Of a stretch of DNA of 44,272 bases, positions 28,701 through 35,721 are shown piece by piece. The stretch lies in assembly GCA_001460835.1 (NCBI GenBank), contig CYKH01000305.1, positions 1,167-45,438 of the forward strand, read 5' to 3'. Positions within the stretch are counted from its first letter, which is position 1. The number at the start of each line of letters is the position of its first letter. A program made the translations under genes and the position numbers. Below the pieces are notes generated by a model. It was not told the DNA's origin. It did no database searches and saw only the letters and a program-made list of their open reading frames with translations. The stretch comes from Bodo saltans. Taxonomy: Eukaryota > Euglenozoa > Kinetoplastea > Eubodonida > Bodonidae.

Positions 28701-28740
28701 AGCACGAAGCACTGCAACGCAACCCTCACTGAGACGATAA
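25711..28740 (+). CDS. HELQ: HELQ/POLQ-type superfamily 2 DNA helicase
   Basis: The product is 1009 residues. After a disordered N-terminus (about 1-195) the full set of Ski2/Hel308-type helicase motifs is seen in order: Q-motif region LYEWQHEVL, motif I LPTSGGKT (K243), motif II DELH (343-346), motif III MSATVPN, motif IV region FHHGGLLMEEREF, motif V TLAAGVNLPARRVV and motif VI QMCGRAGRAG (near 571). The winged-helix and ratchet regions follow, then a helix-hairpin-helix-like segment near 910 (VPLMEIKGVQASRARALW). There is no family-A polymerase domain, so it matches HELQ/Hel308 or a stand-alone POLQ helicase half. The role known for the family is 3'-5' unwinding of forked DNA in replication-coupled and end-joining repair in the nucleus. 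All catalytic motifs look intact. Distinguishing HELQ from a split POLQ needs a phylogeny. Confidence 0.88.
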   Translation: MGFIGRGLSRGGGGTPAGFRAPKILKDALGESELLLGSTSDSILPLTSSSSFASQSTGHLTANKRQRETCLVAQDMPPPEQKGRRIDQADVGSQNIATSIHFPVTTPVIDHEDNMYNLVDEAPPDAYAMMLEIEEDRRQSTDLGFTQRSPSSDKLPPSSDQAGGEAPISFSQQMIPLTPPQHATSLMHNSPHVTFYGLPLAAKKLFEARGVKKLYEWQHEVLSRDDIAEGKNFVYSLPTSGGKTLVAEVLLMRAVMNAQPDGSSRSAMLVLPFVSLADEKTVSMQSFATRFGFPVEGYYGTNGRFPLPHVAAIYVCTIEKANSLYNHLCEEGRHLELGCVVVDELHMVGEPRRGATLELLLTKILAVSKGATQIVGMSATVPNLPVIARWLQASCFVCDFRPVPLQQFSVCDGAVLDGGTTQHRVLASCSNDHESLLCLVSEIPECSTLVFCASRQSTMDTAKQIARGLVRMYQWPVQPHVAEMLQELRALGHDEGASPLFETVPYGVAFHHGGLLMEEREFIERCYRMRRITILCCTSTLAAGVNLPARRVVFRTPYIGRDFLTKSRYLQMCGRAGRAGLDTFGESYLILSRRDRAKGHELMQQATEDSSSGLLFANDGQVDEQPLTRALLECVGIGMLTSVGTAIGFATQSFERTIQESLGQLERQRFLTITAPAALPGDDDERTVDSAKSALPTSAAATTTYPLDFVITPTPFGTSAVRSCFGIEEAVMIRDELAILQETGVILSDDLHLCYFLTPVREVVDCDWQCYQRILNRLSDTRQRITEAVGVNEYYISQCAMGIPGIMSPSMANSPFFSSTDTLLSDPAKRQLFTVRRFYVAMILSDLLAETPFHVVEAKYKVNRGQLQSLLKSASMFSSSMTSFCNAMQWFSLEALLASFVKRLGFGVRPDIVPLMEIKGVQASRARALWNAGYRDAASIAAANAQELVDRVKKNNPPDSKAAKFFLLKSAVSVIREAVKHIQSLIKEKKGELLELTARSTATQPSLRR

Positions 28741-29105
28741 GAGGATCGTGTTGGAAGGCGACAGCGAAGAAGTTTCCCACAAGAAGCCAGATAGACATGA
28801 ATGAATTATTGTGCCCCTCGGATTGCGGGGGTAACTTTGTTGCTTTTGACTCCCTGTCTGCCTGTCTCGTAGCAAGTTGTACCAGATTATCGTCGTTCCT
28901 TTCGGATTTGTGTATGTCTTTTTTCCTTGTTGGCGCTCACAAAGATACCAAAGCCTTCTGTTAAAACAACCACTTTATCTCAAAGATTTTCACACATACA
29001 CGCCCAACGATGTCCGTCACCAGTTTGCGTGTTTCATAAGATACCAAAGCCTTCTGTTAAAACAACCACTTTATCTCAAAGATTTTCACACATACACACC
29101 CAACG
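28741..29105. other. Intergenic region and duplicated leader before the PAP-like gene
   Basis: The region contains the helicase 3' untranslated region, a pyrimidine-rich tract at about 28893-28930, the AG at 28943-28944, and then the first copy of a 96 bp tandem duplication. Reading frames that cross this region exist only because the duplication is a multiple of three; they show no domain. Confidence 0.6.
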
Positions 29106-29133
29106 ATGTCCGTCACCAGTTTGCGTGTTTCAT
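28942..29133 (+). repeat. 96 bp tandem duplication of a leader and start codon
   Basis: Bases 28942-29037 and 29038-29133 match at 95 of 96 positions (G at 29002, A at 29098), with no spacer. Each copy holds the leader from just after the pyrimidine tract through the first nine codons of the PAP-like gene. The pyrimidine tract itself is not duplicated, so both copies should lie in one mRNA spliced at 28944. Confidence 0.95.
29010..29039 (+). CDS. Duplication-derived upstream ORF (9 codons)
   Basis: The ATG at 29010 is the duplicated start codon of the PAP-like gene. It reads MSVTSLRVS and then meets TAA at 29037-29039, created at the duplication junction. It lies 66 bases 3' of the predicted splice acceptor and is the first ATG of the mature mRNA, so scanning ribosomes should meet it before the real start at 29106. 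Whether it is translated is inference. Confidence 0.5.
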   Translation: MSVTSLRVS

Positions 29134-29726
29134 CTCTCAGCAATACGAACGCGTCCACCCACGATCATGTGGATCCGTTGGCTCAGTTGCCAAAGAGCAC
29201 TCAGTCACGCGGACACGATGATGAGGACACCATCACCTCCGATGAGCGTACCACATCACCCTCCTCCCACCGAGAAGGCAGCGGCGCTGCATCCGATGCA
29301 CCTGCCCAGCAGGAACGTTTTCTTCCTGGTGAACTTGTCTCGAAGCGATTTCCACGGCATGTGAAGGCCATGGCAACTCTCCTTCGCAGCCTATCCAAGG
29401 ACATCGTTCGTGCCTCGTTAATGGCAGGCCCCACAAGCAACACGCAATCTATCCGTCAGGAGGTGGAGCGTTTAATTTGTGCCATTTGCTGCGTCTATTG
29501 GAACGATGACATTGTGCTAGAACTGTGTGGGAGCTATGCGACCGCAACTGCTTTGCGTGATTCCGACCTCAACATCTCGCTGTCGTCCCGCAAGCCCCAT
29601 CACCTTCTTGAACGCCCAGAGCTGTACCTGAACCAGTTACACGAGTTTATCAACCTCCATCTGCGCGGTGTACTTGCTTCGTCGATCTCGGGAGGAACAC
29701 GGTCGTCACCTAACGCCGAGATGTAA
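29106..29726 (+). pseudogene. Non-canonical poly(A)-polymerase-like protein, N-terminal part
   Basis: The 206 residues hold a disordered Ser/Thr-rich N-terminus and a nucleotidyltransferase core. The family signature GSx(9)SDxD appears as G142-S143 ... S153-D154-L-N156 (LCGSYATATALRDSDLNISL). The first catalytic Asp is kept and the second is Asn. In this family the three Asp residues bind the two metal ions of nucleotide transfer, so activity is doubtful. The frame ends at TAA 29724-29726, before the third catalytic strand. The same frame continues with coding character after a second stop, TGA at 29766-29768. The call is therefore a broken gene (29106-30710) of the Cid1/TRF4/TUTase group. 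Confidence 0.65.
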
Positions 29727-29768
29727 GTTACGATGCGTTGGACCTCGGTTGAAGTCAGAGAGTTGTGA

Positions 29769-30710
29769 CAGTACTGGTTGTCGTCGGAGATAGTCGTAGC
29801 ACTGAAAGGAGCGCATGAGAACTTACTCCACTCATTCCAGCAGTACACGATAACCTCTGCCGAGCCAGAGGTTGGCCATCGCCGCCACGATCATCATCAT
29901 GACAACGAACGTCACCGTCATCATCAACGCGCTCGTACGATGGCGATCACCGTCAGCGTCGACCACAGCCGCGCGGTCAATCATGCGTTGTACTTCAACC
30001 AATTGGTAAGCGGCTTTCCAGAACTGACGTCGTTTTTGATCTTCTTAAAGGCGCATTGCGCGGATGCTGGAATTGATTCCGCTCAGATGACATCGTCGCT
30101 TCTCACATGGACAGCGGTTGCGTATTTCCGCAGCCACCTGTTGCAGCTCGGCACATCACGTAGCTCCCCTGGGCAAGTCTTTCTTGCGTTCCTGGACTAC
30201 TTCCGTGAGGGTGGCGCGTTCGATCCTCGTGTCCACTGGCTCTGTCCAGGGCACCCATGTGGTATTGTGCAAAGTGCGACGGCAGCAACGCAGAGTATGT
30301 GGATCGTGTTGGATCCTTTCTTGTCCCACGAGAGGATTGATGCTTGTGCTGCTGCTGCTGCTGCATTCACAGGACCACATCAAGAGATGGCGGCCTTCAA
30401 TCTTGCCTCAAGCTGCTACATGACGCACGTGTTCCGACGATCGTTGGGTGTTGTTCTTCAGCGAGTCTTGTACGAGTATGGCGATGCAATCGTGCCGGGT
30501 GGGTGCGCAAGGTTCATTCTTTCTCCCCTCGATAGCAAGGTGAACTTTGCTCCATTGGCAGTGGCTTTTGGAGAGGGTGCCGCCGCCCCTCGGCGTTTCG
30601 TGCAGTCGATTGAGCGTCTGATCACTACAGTGCTGCCCCATATGATGCCGCATCATCACGACTCCCGTCATCATGCTCAGGGAGCACAGCACAGCCGCTG
30701 CAACAACTGA
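29769..30710 (+). pseudogene. Non-canonical poly(A)-polymerase-like protein, C-terminal part
   Basis: This part is in the same frame as 29106-29723 and begins just after the second in-frame stop; the first ATG inside it is 29940. A His/Arg-rich insertion (HRRHDHHHDNERHRHHQ) comes first. The central-domain pattern of terminal uridylyl/poly(A) transferases follows: ITVSVDHSRAVNHALYF corresponds to the family DISxxNxxAVxNSxLL, and then FLIFLKAHCADAGI. A PAP-associated-like region PGQVFLAFLDYF comes next. The third catalytic Asp expected in the DIS motif is absent. The protein ends in another His-rich tail. No independent splice acceptor of good quality precedes 29940. This supports one ancestral gene carrying two nonsense codons. 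Confidence 0.6.
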
Positions 30711-31116
30711 GCGCGATTGGGCCAGAGATAGAAAATGTGGTCCGCCACCAATCAAACACACACACAAAAAAAAAAAAATTGATACAAAAAAAAAAGAACC
30801 ACCACAGAAAAGAACATGTCGCGCACTGAACGCAGTCGTCCCTTTCGTGGTCGATCGATTGGGATTGATGCCATCTCCACCATCTATTTTCGTTTAATTT
30901 TTTTTATCCCGTTGGACTGCTTCTTTTTTGACACTGATGTTTGTTTTTTTATTGAGGGAAGGTAGCATGAGCGCTACTTGGCACGCTTCCTCCCTCACGA
31001 GGCCCCCCTTTTTTTCTTCTTGACTGCTGCTACTGTACATTTCGAATTGTAATCTTTCTCTGAGCACGAGAATACACACGGAATGGCATCTTCTTTGTGT
31101 TTTAGCACCCAGAAGC

Positions 31117-31188
31117 GAGAGAGAGAGAAGAACAAAGGAGGAGGACCAATCAAGCGCGACAAGTGGCACAGTTCTCCCTCTCTCTCTC
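31117..31188. repeat. GA/CT inverted repeat
   Basis: A GA dinucleotide run (31117-31133, ending AAGAAC) is nearly complementary to a CT run (31171-31188, starting GTTCTCCC), with a loop of about 37 bases. It could form an RNA hairpin of roughly 17 pairs with one or two defects. The simple composition may equally be chance microsatellite drift. Confidence 0.5.
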
Positions 31189-31375
31189 TTTGGAAAGAAA
31201 ATGAAAGCACTTTGGTGTACCAAATCCATTCAAGAAGCGAAGGTTGTGTGACGATAAGAAACGAATGAATGGTGGTGCACACATGAGTGACTAATTTACT
31301 CCAATCCAAAATAAAAAGGCTTGTTGGAAAGACGTTGCGTACATAGTATGTTACTTTGTCAATGCCTTATATGGT

Positions 31376-31406
31376 GGTCTTTTTTTGTTTCTGGGTTTGC
31401 TCGTAG
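31376..31406 (+). promoter_or_regulatory. Trans-splice acceptor for the interrupted secreted-protein gene
   Basis: A T-rich run (31379-31390) and a pyrimidine-rich stretch end at AG 31405-31406. The ATG at 31421 is the first downstream in frame. The frame extends upstream only through a TTG in the tract. Confidence 0.55.
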
Positions 31407-31420
31407 TGAATCAAGGGCTA

Positions 31421-32356
31421 ATGTTACGGAAAGTCAGCAGCTTGGTGGTGGTCGCAGCATGTCTCCTTGTTACTACCGTTGCCGGAGATTCACCGCAATG
31501 GAAATCGTTGTTGAAAACGCCTGGCCCGCCGAACGAGAACGGCGACGTGAGTCTGTACGTTGGGCCTGTTGTCTTTGATCACCAATTATTCGGGCCGTAT
31601 GTAGGCCCTCATGGCGTAAGAAATAGTTCCGATGGAGCTTGGGCCGTTTCACAATGGAGTAACCCTTCTCCTATCACCAATGAGTCCTCGTTGGATTCTC
31701 CAGTGAACCCCATGTGCTCCGTGGCTGGAGCTTACGACGCGTCGTGGTCGCTCTCGACAGCATCCGTGAGAATCTGTGGGGCTACCGCGTCCCCTACTTC
31801 GTCATTTTTTACCCCCAACGCGTCCGTCGTGCAATTAGCGCAAAGCGGTGGTAGTACACTTTCTTGTGGAGTTGAGTACGACATGTTCCTCTCTCCCGTC
31901 GACAACAACTATCCAATGTTTCCTCAAAACGTGCAACCTGTTGCATTAGATGACACAATCATCAATATTGAGTTGTCGTTGAAGCTCCACCTTGAATATC
32001 TTAGTATCTCATCACGCTGCTCCGATGTGGCACATGAATGCACATCGTCATCGCCCGACTATGCATACGGCACTATCGGGCTGCCGCTCAGCAATCCTAT
32101 CACTGATGAAACCATTTTCTTTCAAATACTGTTGTTCGACTCGCGCGCACTCCTTAGTACCGTAGACCACCCCTTAAGCCCCTCCCCCTCTAAACCGCCG
32201 TTTTGCCCGAAAATGGACCAAAAATGGCCCCCAAACTTTTCCCGCCGATTTTCCCTTGGTATCCGCCGATGGTGTTCTGGGATTTTTTTGGTTGAGCCTC
32301 GGGTCCTCAAGAATTCTCGATGCTCGGATTTGAAAGATGAAGCAAAAATGAGCTAA
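31421..32356 (+). pseudogene. Secreted/surface protein gene, 5' part running into an inserted element
   Basis: The product begins with a signal peptide (MLRKVSSLVVVAACLLVTTVAG). A predicted extracellular region follows with several N-x-S/T sites and about five Cys residues. Native coding sequence ends at about 32159, after FDSRALLS. From there the frame reads through a 349 bp inserted element and stops inside it at 32356, which adds a foreign, Pro/Lys-rich tail. The family was not recognised. The native 3' part resumes at 32511 in the frame obtained when the element and one TA are removed. A second membrane anchor or GPI signal is not evident. Confidence 0.65.
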
Positions 32357-32508
32357 TTCAGGCGGTTTTTAGGTGGAGCATCGAAAGTAGCGAGAGGTCG
32401 GATTTGTGCGGAGTTGTTTTTCAACACAAAAGTGACCCTTCCCGTCTAAACCGCCGATTCGGGGTCAAAACTCAATTCTGGTTCGGCGGCTTAGAGGGTG
32501 GTCTACGG
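32160..32508. mobile_element. MITE-like element with terminal inverted repeats and TA target duplication
   Basis: The left end reads CCGTAGACCACCCCTTAAGCC. The reverse complement of the right end reads CCGTAGACCACCCTCTAAGCC: 13 exact bases, then two mismatches, then six matches. Both ends are flanked by TA (32158-32159 and 32509-32510); AGT on both sides is an alternative target duplication. The 349 bp interior has no transposase-sized frame, so a transposase would have to come from elsewhere. Related 12-mers lie inside: TCTAAACCGCCG at 32189-32200 and 32445-32456, and its near reverse complement at 32484-32495. Removing the element plus one TA (351 bp) rejoins the host reading frame exactly, which strongly supports insertion. 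The TA site and short TIRs suggest a Tc1/mariner-like mechanism. Confidence 0.8.
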
Positions 32509-32510
32509 TA

Positions 32511-32863
32511 GTTACAATACGTGCCCCATGTACGACGCGTGCAACAATGGGACTGACATCAACAATGGTTGGTACTTCGAAAAACTTCCTACCCTAGGAG
32601 TCAATTTTGGATCTTCATACTTTCCGAATCAGCCTTGCATAGCTGCAGTTGGCGATGCTGCCGCGTTTTCGTTTGGCGTTGAGTTGCTCGACGCTCTGCG
32701 GGGAAGTATCAAGTATGCTGCAGAGCATTTTAGTGCCGATGGCAACACAAGCCATTGGTATCTGGGAGGGCTGTACGTGGGAACAGGGATGCAGGGTATG
32801 GCAACGAGCACCATCTCAGTTGGTGAGGTTCAATGGAGAGTTTTACAGTCCGAGACAAAATGA
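32511..32863 (+). pseudogene. Secreted/surface protein gene, 3' part after the inserted element
   Basis: About 117 codons continue the gene interrupted at 32159. They begin at TAC AAT ACG (YNTCPMYDACNNG) and end at TGA 32861-32863. The segment has three Cys, N-x-S/T sites (NGT, NTS) and a compact aromatic-rich end (SHWYLGGLYVGTG, then VQWRVL). It has no signal peptide or upstream acceptor of its own, so it is not expected to be an independent gene. Its conserved-looking character up to the stop argues that the insertion is recent. Confidence 0.65.
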
Positions 32864-32978
32864 ATTTCCGAACGTCTTTTCATCACATTTCATTTTTGTA
32901 AGCCTCAAATTGATTCATTGTGATGACGGCGATTCATGCTTCCGCCTCTCAATGTTTTCCGAGTGATCAGTGAACGAA

Positions 32979-33641
32979 ATGCTACGCTACTCATCAGGAG
33001 CGTCGCGCTGTCGAATGCAACGCATCCGTGTTCTCATTGCCGCTGGGATGGCCACGGAACTCTCAACGACGTCACCCCTTGTAACATCAACCCGCACCAT
33101 TTATGATAAATTCCGTGAAGACCATGAGCAGGTCAGTAACCCTGCAGATGACTTCATGCAGGGCTTTGCGCGCCATCCGCATGCAGAGTATCACAAGCTG
33201 CGCGACGACCCTGGGGCCGCGTTCAACCAGAAGACGACGCGGAAGGACGGTGACGATTTGAAGGCTGAAGCGGGCGCGACAAAAGAGGCCGGGTCACAAC
33301 AGCAACGTAGACGCGATGACGATGGATCGGACGATATTAACCGTGCCTGGGACGAATCTGAGCTTGATGAGCTGACACGAAGCGGTGTGTCGCGTGAAGT
33401 CGCCAACATCAGCATTAAAATGCAGTGGGGTTTTGTAGGCTTTGCCGGGGCTATTGTCGTGACGGCGTTTGTGTGGCTGTTTGATCTGTTAGGTGACCCT
33501 CTTCCTGACAGAGCGGCTCACCGAAGGTATTATTCAAAGAAAGAAGCATGGGACGAGATTATGGATGGAGACTCTGGAACAACCGTGGCGACTCATACAC
33601 TCAAGTGGGGTCTTGTTGCGCCAACGGTAGCTAAGATTTGA
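32979..33641 (+). CDS. Single-pass membrane protein, probably mitochondrial, unknown family
   Basis: The product is 220 residues. The N-terminus is rich in Arg, Ser and hydrophobic residues and has no acidic residue in the first 25 (MLRYSSGASRCRMQRIRVLI), as expected of a mitochondrial presequence. A hydrophilic, probably disordered middle (about 70-115, KDGDDLKAEAGATKEAGSQQ) precedes one membrane helix at about 147-168 (GFVGFAGAIVVTAFVWLFDLL). A basic, aromatic C-terminal part (HRRYYSKKEAWDEIMDG) follows. This layout is common among accessory subunits of respiratory complexes, but no family was recognised. The frame extends upstream to a GTG at 32970; the ATG at 32979 is preferred. Its acceptor is not obvious; T/C-rich sequence at about 32930-32960 with AG at 32961-32962 is the best candidate. 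Confidence 0.6.
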   Translation: MLRYSSGASRCRMQRIRVLIAAGMATELSTTSPLVTSTRTIYDKFREDHEQVSNPADDFMQGFARHPHAEYHKLRDDPGAAFNQKTTRKDGDDLKAEAGATKEAGSQQQRRRDDDGSDDINRAWDESELDELTRSGVSREVANISIKMQWGFVGFAGAIVVTAFVWLFDLLGDPLPDRAAHRRYYSKKEAWDEIMDGDSGTTVATHTLKWGLVAPTVAKI

Positions 33642-33730
33642 GTGTTGTGCGAATGAACTACCCCGCACGTAACGGAACACACTGTGTCATGCTCCATTTG
33701 TGGCTCGTCACATTTTTAACATTTATGTGC

Positions 33731-33779
33731 CTTTTTCCAATTCTCTGAACCTTTGTTTTCCTTTGTACCTTCTTCGTAG
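33731..33779 (+). promoter_or_regulatory. Trans-splice acceptor for TMEM208
   Basis: A nearly pure pyrimidine stretch with few interruptions (33731-33776) ends at AG 33778-33779. The ATG at 33804 follows after 24 bases. Confidence 0.6.
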
Positions 33780-33803
33780 AGTTGATTATTAACACATTTC
33801 CCT

Positions 33804-34349
33804 ATGGCGAAGGAGACAGCAAAAAAGAATGCTCGCACCAACGCAACAAGATTGCAGTGGTTCCGAACTGTGACCACCGCAATTAACGGTGTGTACCTGC
33901 TCAATCTCGTCCTGTGGTCCGATGGCCCGATGTTTTCGATTTGGTCGATCTTTTGGATTCTGTTTTGGGGCGCTCAGGAATACATTGCCCTGCTTGTGCT
34001 GACATCGCATGGCGCCGCACAGCTCGATGCATCAGGCGATGTGGTGGACTGCATCGATCTTTCTGACCCCCAGCAACTAGGCATTTACAGCTACGCTCAG
34101 GATTTGATGTGGGTATGCTGGGCTGTCCAGCTCCTTACTTGCATTAGCAATTGGTTTTTCGTTCTGTACCTGCCTGTTCCTCTCATGGCTCTTTCCAAAG
34201 CGCTTCCCCTTATTCAAGGAATGTTTGCACGGAGCCGAGGGCCACAGCATCCCCAAGGTATGGAGCAGCCTGAAGAAGACCTTAGGTCGCGCCTACAGCG
34301 CCGTCGGGACCAGATTCGTCAGCGCAAGGGTAAGGCTGCGAAGGAATAG
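33804..34349 (+). CDS. TMEM208: TMEM208/SND2-like ER membrane protein
   Basis: The product is 181 residues, close to human TMEM208 (173). It has a Lys/Arg-rich N-terminus and hydrophobic helices at about 25-42, 45-70 and 100-130 (AQDLMWVCWAVQLLTCISNW, then FFVLYLPVPLMAL). A conserved-looking loop (DASGDVVDCIDLSDPQQLG) corresponds to the TMEM208 loop before the last hairpin. The tail is strongly basic (RSRLQRRRDQIRQRKGKAAK), as in the family. TMEM208/SND2 acts at the endoplasmic reticulum in signal-recognition-particle-independent targeting of membrane proteins. The assignment rests on topology, length, loop and tail pattern taken together. The ATG follows a strong acceptor. Confidence 0.78.
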   Translation: MAKETAKKNARTNATRLQWFRTVTTAINGVYLLNLVLWSDGPMFSIWSIFWILFWGAQEYIALLVLTSHGAAQLDASGDVVDCIDLSDPQQLGIYSYAQDLMWVCWAVQLLTCISNWFFVLYLPVPLMALSKALPLIQGMFARSRGPQHPQGMEQPEEDLRSRLQRRRDQIRQRKGKAAKE

Positions 34350-34509
34350 CGTCTCTCGAATGCGAGAACCGTTTTCGCTCTGTAATGAGAAGAAAGATAT
34401 CATATCTCACAAAATGAATGACTATCATGATGTCGCAACTATGACCTCACTCGCGCCCTTTGTTACCACCGCACTCCAGCGCAAAGAATAGCAAAAACAA
34501 ACAATCAAA

Positions 34510-35535
34510 ATGGCCCAGCTCGCATCCTCTGCCATGCAGGTGCTGAAAAGCGTTATCGTTTCACCGAAGTTATCGCGGGCATTTCAAATCCTTGGTGCAG
34601 CATTTGTTGCGTTAGAGATCTTCCGAGCAACACGCGTAGCGGGCCGTTATCTGCTGCCGCGTTCGTCTGCGGGCCATCTCAAAGCAAAATACGCAAAAGC
34701 CGGTAGTTGGGCTGTTGTAACTGGGGCAAGCGACGGCATTGGACGTGCCTTGGCTCTGGAGTTGGCCGCGATTGGTTTTAACGTCTGCGTGATCGCTCGA
34801 ACCCAGTCAAAGCTTGATGAGGTTGTAGGAGAGATTACCACCAAGAATCCTACTGTTCAAGCCAAAGCGCTGAGTTTTGATTTTGGTACCACTTCCAATG
34901 AAGCGTACGCTGACCTCTTTGCTCAGCTAGACGCGCTCGAGATCGCAGTCCTTGTCAACAACGTGGGCATTTCTCACACCAACGCGGAGCTGTTTGAGGA
35001 CCCGTCCGTAGCAGACGATTTGAAGCTTTTGACGGTCAATTGTGAGCCCATGATTCGTCTTTGCAAATACATTGTGCCAAAGTTGAAGGCGAAGCGATCG
35101 GGCGCCATCGTGAATTTATCGTCACTGTCTGCAGTGGTCACGGCGGTTCCGTATCTTGCCACATACGCTGGTACCAAGGCGTTTAATCAGACTTTCTCGA
35201 CGAGCTTGGCGTACGAGCTGCAACCATTCGGCGTTGACGTGCTCACCGTGACCCCTGGGATGGTGTCGACTGGCATGACGCAGGGCTCTGCAGCGCGCCG
35301 GCCTCGAGTCAATTTTGGCATGGTTGACTCAGCCGTCATGGCTCGTGACACTCTTGCCCAACTTGGTCGTGTGATCTCAACTGCAGGGCATCACAATCAT
35401 GATCTGCAGACAAGTATCGTCTCCTCACTGCCTTTGTGGTACGTTGGCCCCTCCACGTACAAGTTGTTTAAGAAGATTTCAGACGCAAGGAAGCGCAAGG
35501 CTGCTGCCGCCTCCGTAGCGCAACAAAATGAGTAG
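34510..35535 (+). CDS. KCR: Very-long-chain 3-ketoacyl-CoA reductase (SDR), copy 1
   Basis: The product is 341 residues of the HSD17B12/YBR159w-type short-chain dehydrogenases. An N-terminal hydrophobic segment (about 20-45) anchors it in the ER membrane. The NADPH-binding loop TGASDGIG is at 71-78 and NNVG at 150-153. The catalytic Ser lies in IVNLSSLSA, and the YxxxK motif is Y219-AGT-K223. The LTVTPGMVSTGMT segment after it is typical of this group. It should reduce 3-ketoacyl-CoA to 3-hydroxyacyl-CoA in the second step of fatty-acid elongation. The tail is Lys/Arg-rich. A paralogue lies 7 kb downstream (42617-43576). Leader pyrimidines (about 34451-34480) and AG 34479-34480 precede the ATG at 34510. 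Confidence 0.88.
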   Translation: MAQLASSAMQVLKSVIVSPKLSRAFQILGAAFVALEIFRATRVAGRYLLPRSSAGHLKAKYAKAGSWAVVTGASDGIGRALALELAAIGFNVCVIARTQSKLDEVVGEITTKNPTVQAKALSFDFGTTSNEAYADLFAQLDALEIAVLVNNVGISHTNAELFEDPSVADDLKLLTVNCEPMIRLCKYIVPKLKAKRSGAIVNLSSLSAVVTAVPYLATYAGTKAFNQTFSTSLAYELQPFGVDVLTVTPGMVSTGMTQGSAARRPRVNFGMVDSAVMARDTLAQLGRVISTAGHHNHDLQTSIVSSLPLWYVGPSTYKLFKKISDARKRKAAAASVAQQNE

Positions 35536-35721
35536 TTCCTCACGATTACTTTGACTATGCATTTTTTTGTGTGACTGTTTCCCCAATTTGGAGTTTAGCA
35601 TTATCCATTTGGGAAAGTCTTGAGTTGCCACTTCATCGCACTATCATCTTTGTATCTACTTTTCGATAGAAAGAGTAGGACAATTTTTTTTTCGCTTTTT
35701 TTTGGCATTGTTTACGCACAT

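Larger units (their letters stand above)
30711..31420. other. Long intergenic region (710 bp) with A-runs and a GA/CT inverted repeat
   Basis: The region holds two A-runs (30768-30778 and 30785-30795), T-rich patches (30898-30906, 30938-30951) and a GA-rich block facing a CT-rich block (see 31117-31188). A 49-codon ATG frame (30816-30965) is present but follows A-rich rather than pyrimidine-rich sequence and was not accepted. No RNA gene was recognised. The last 45 bases hold the acceptor of the next gene. Confidence 0.5.

Noticed and set aside
28877-29364. Two + strand frames of 114 and 145 codons across the duplicated leader
   Set aside because: They repeat the same meaningless peptide twice because of the 96 bp duplication and lie out of frame with the PAP-like gene.
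22101-29768. Stop-codon reassignment as an explanation for the in-frame stops
   Set aside because: TAA, TAG and TGA all end intact genes in this window, and only two genes carry internal stops.
30816-30965. 49-codon ATG frame in the long intergenic region
   Set aside because: It follows A-rich rather than pyrimidine-rich sequence, has unnatural Phe/Ile-rich composition and shows no family resemblance.
32157-32511. The inserted block read as a spliceosomal intron (GTACCG...GGTAG)
   Set aside because: Removing 355 bases leaves the downstream part out of frame; the TA-flanked inverted-repeat model removes 351 and restores it.
34414-34491. 25-codon ATG frame upstream of the first ketoacyl-CoA reductase
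   Set aside because: It ends before the likely acceptor-proximal leader and would be removed from the mature mRNA if AG 34479-34480 is used; no protein support.
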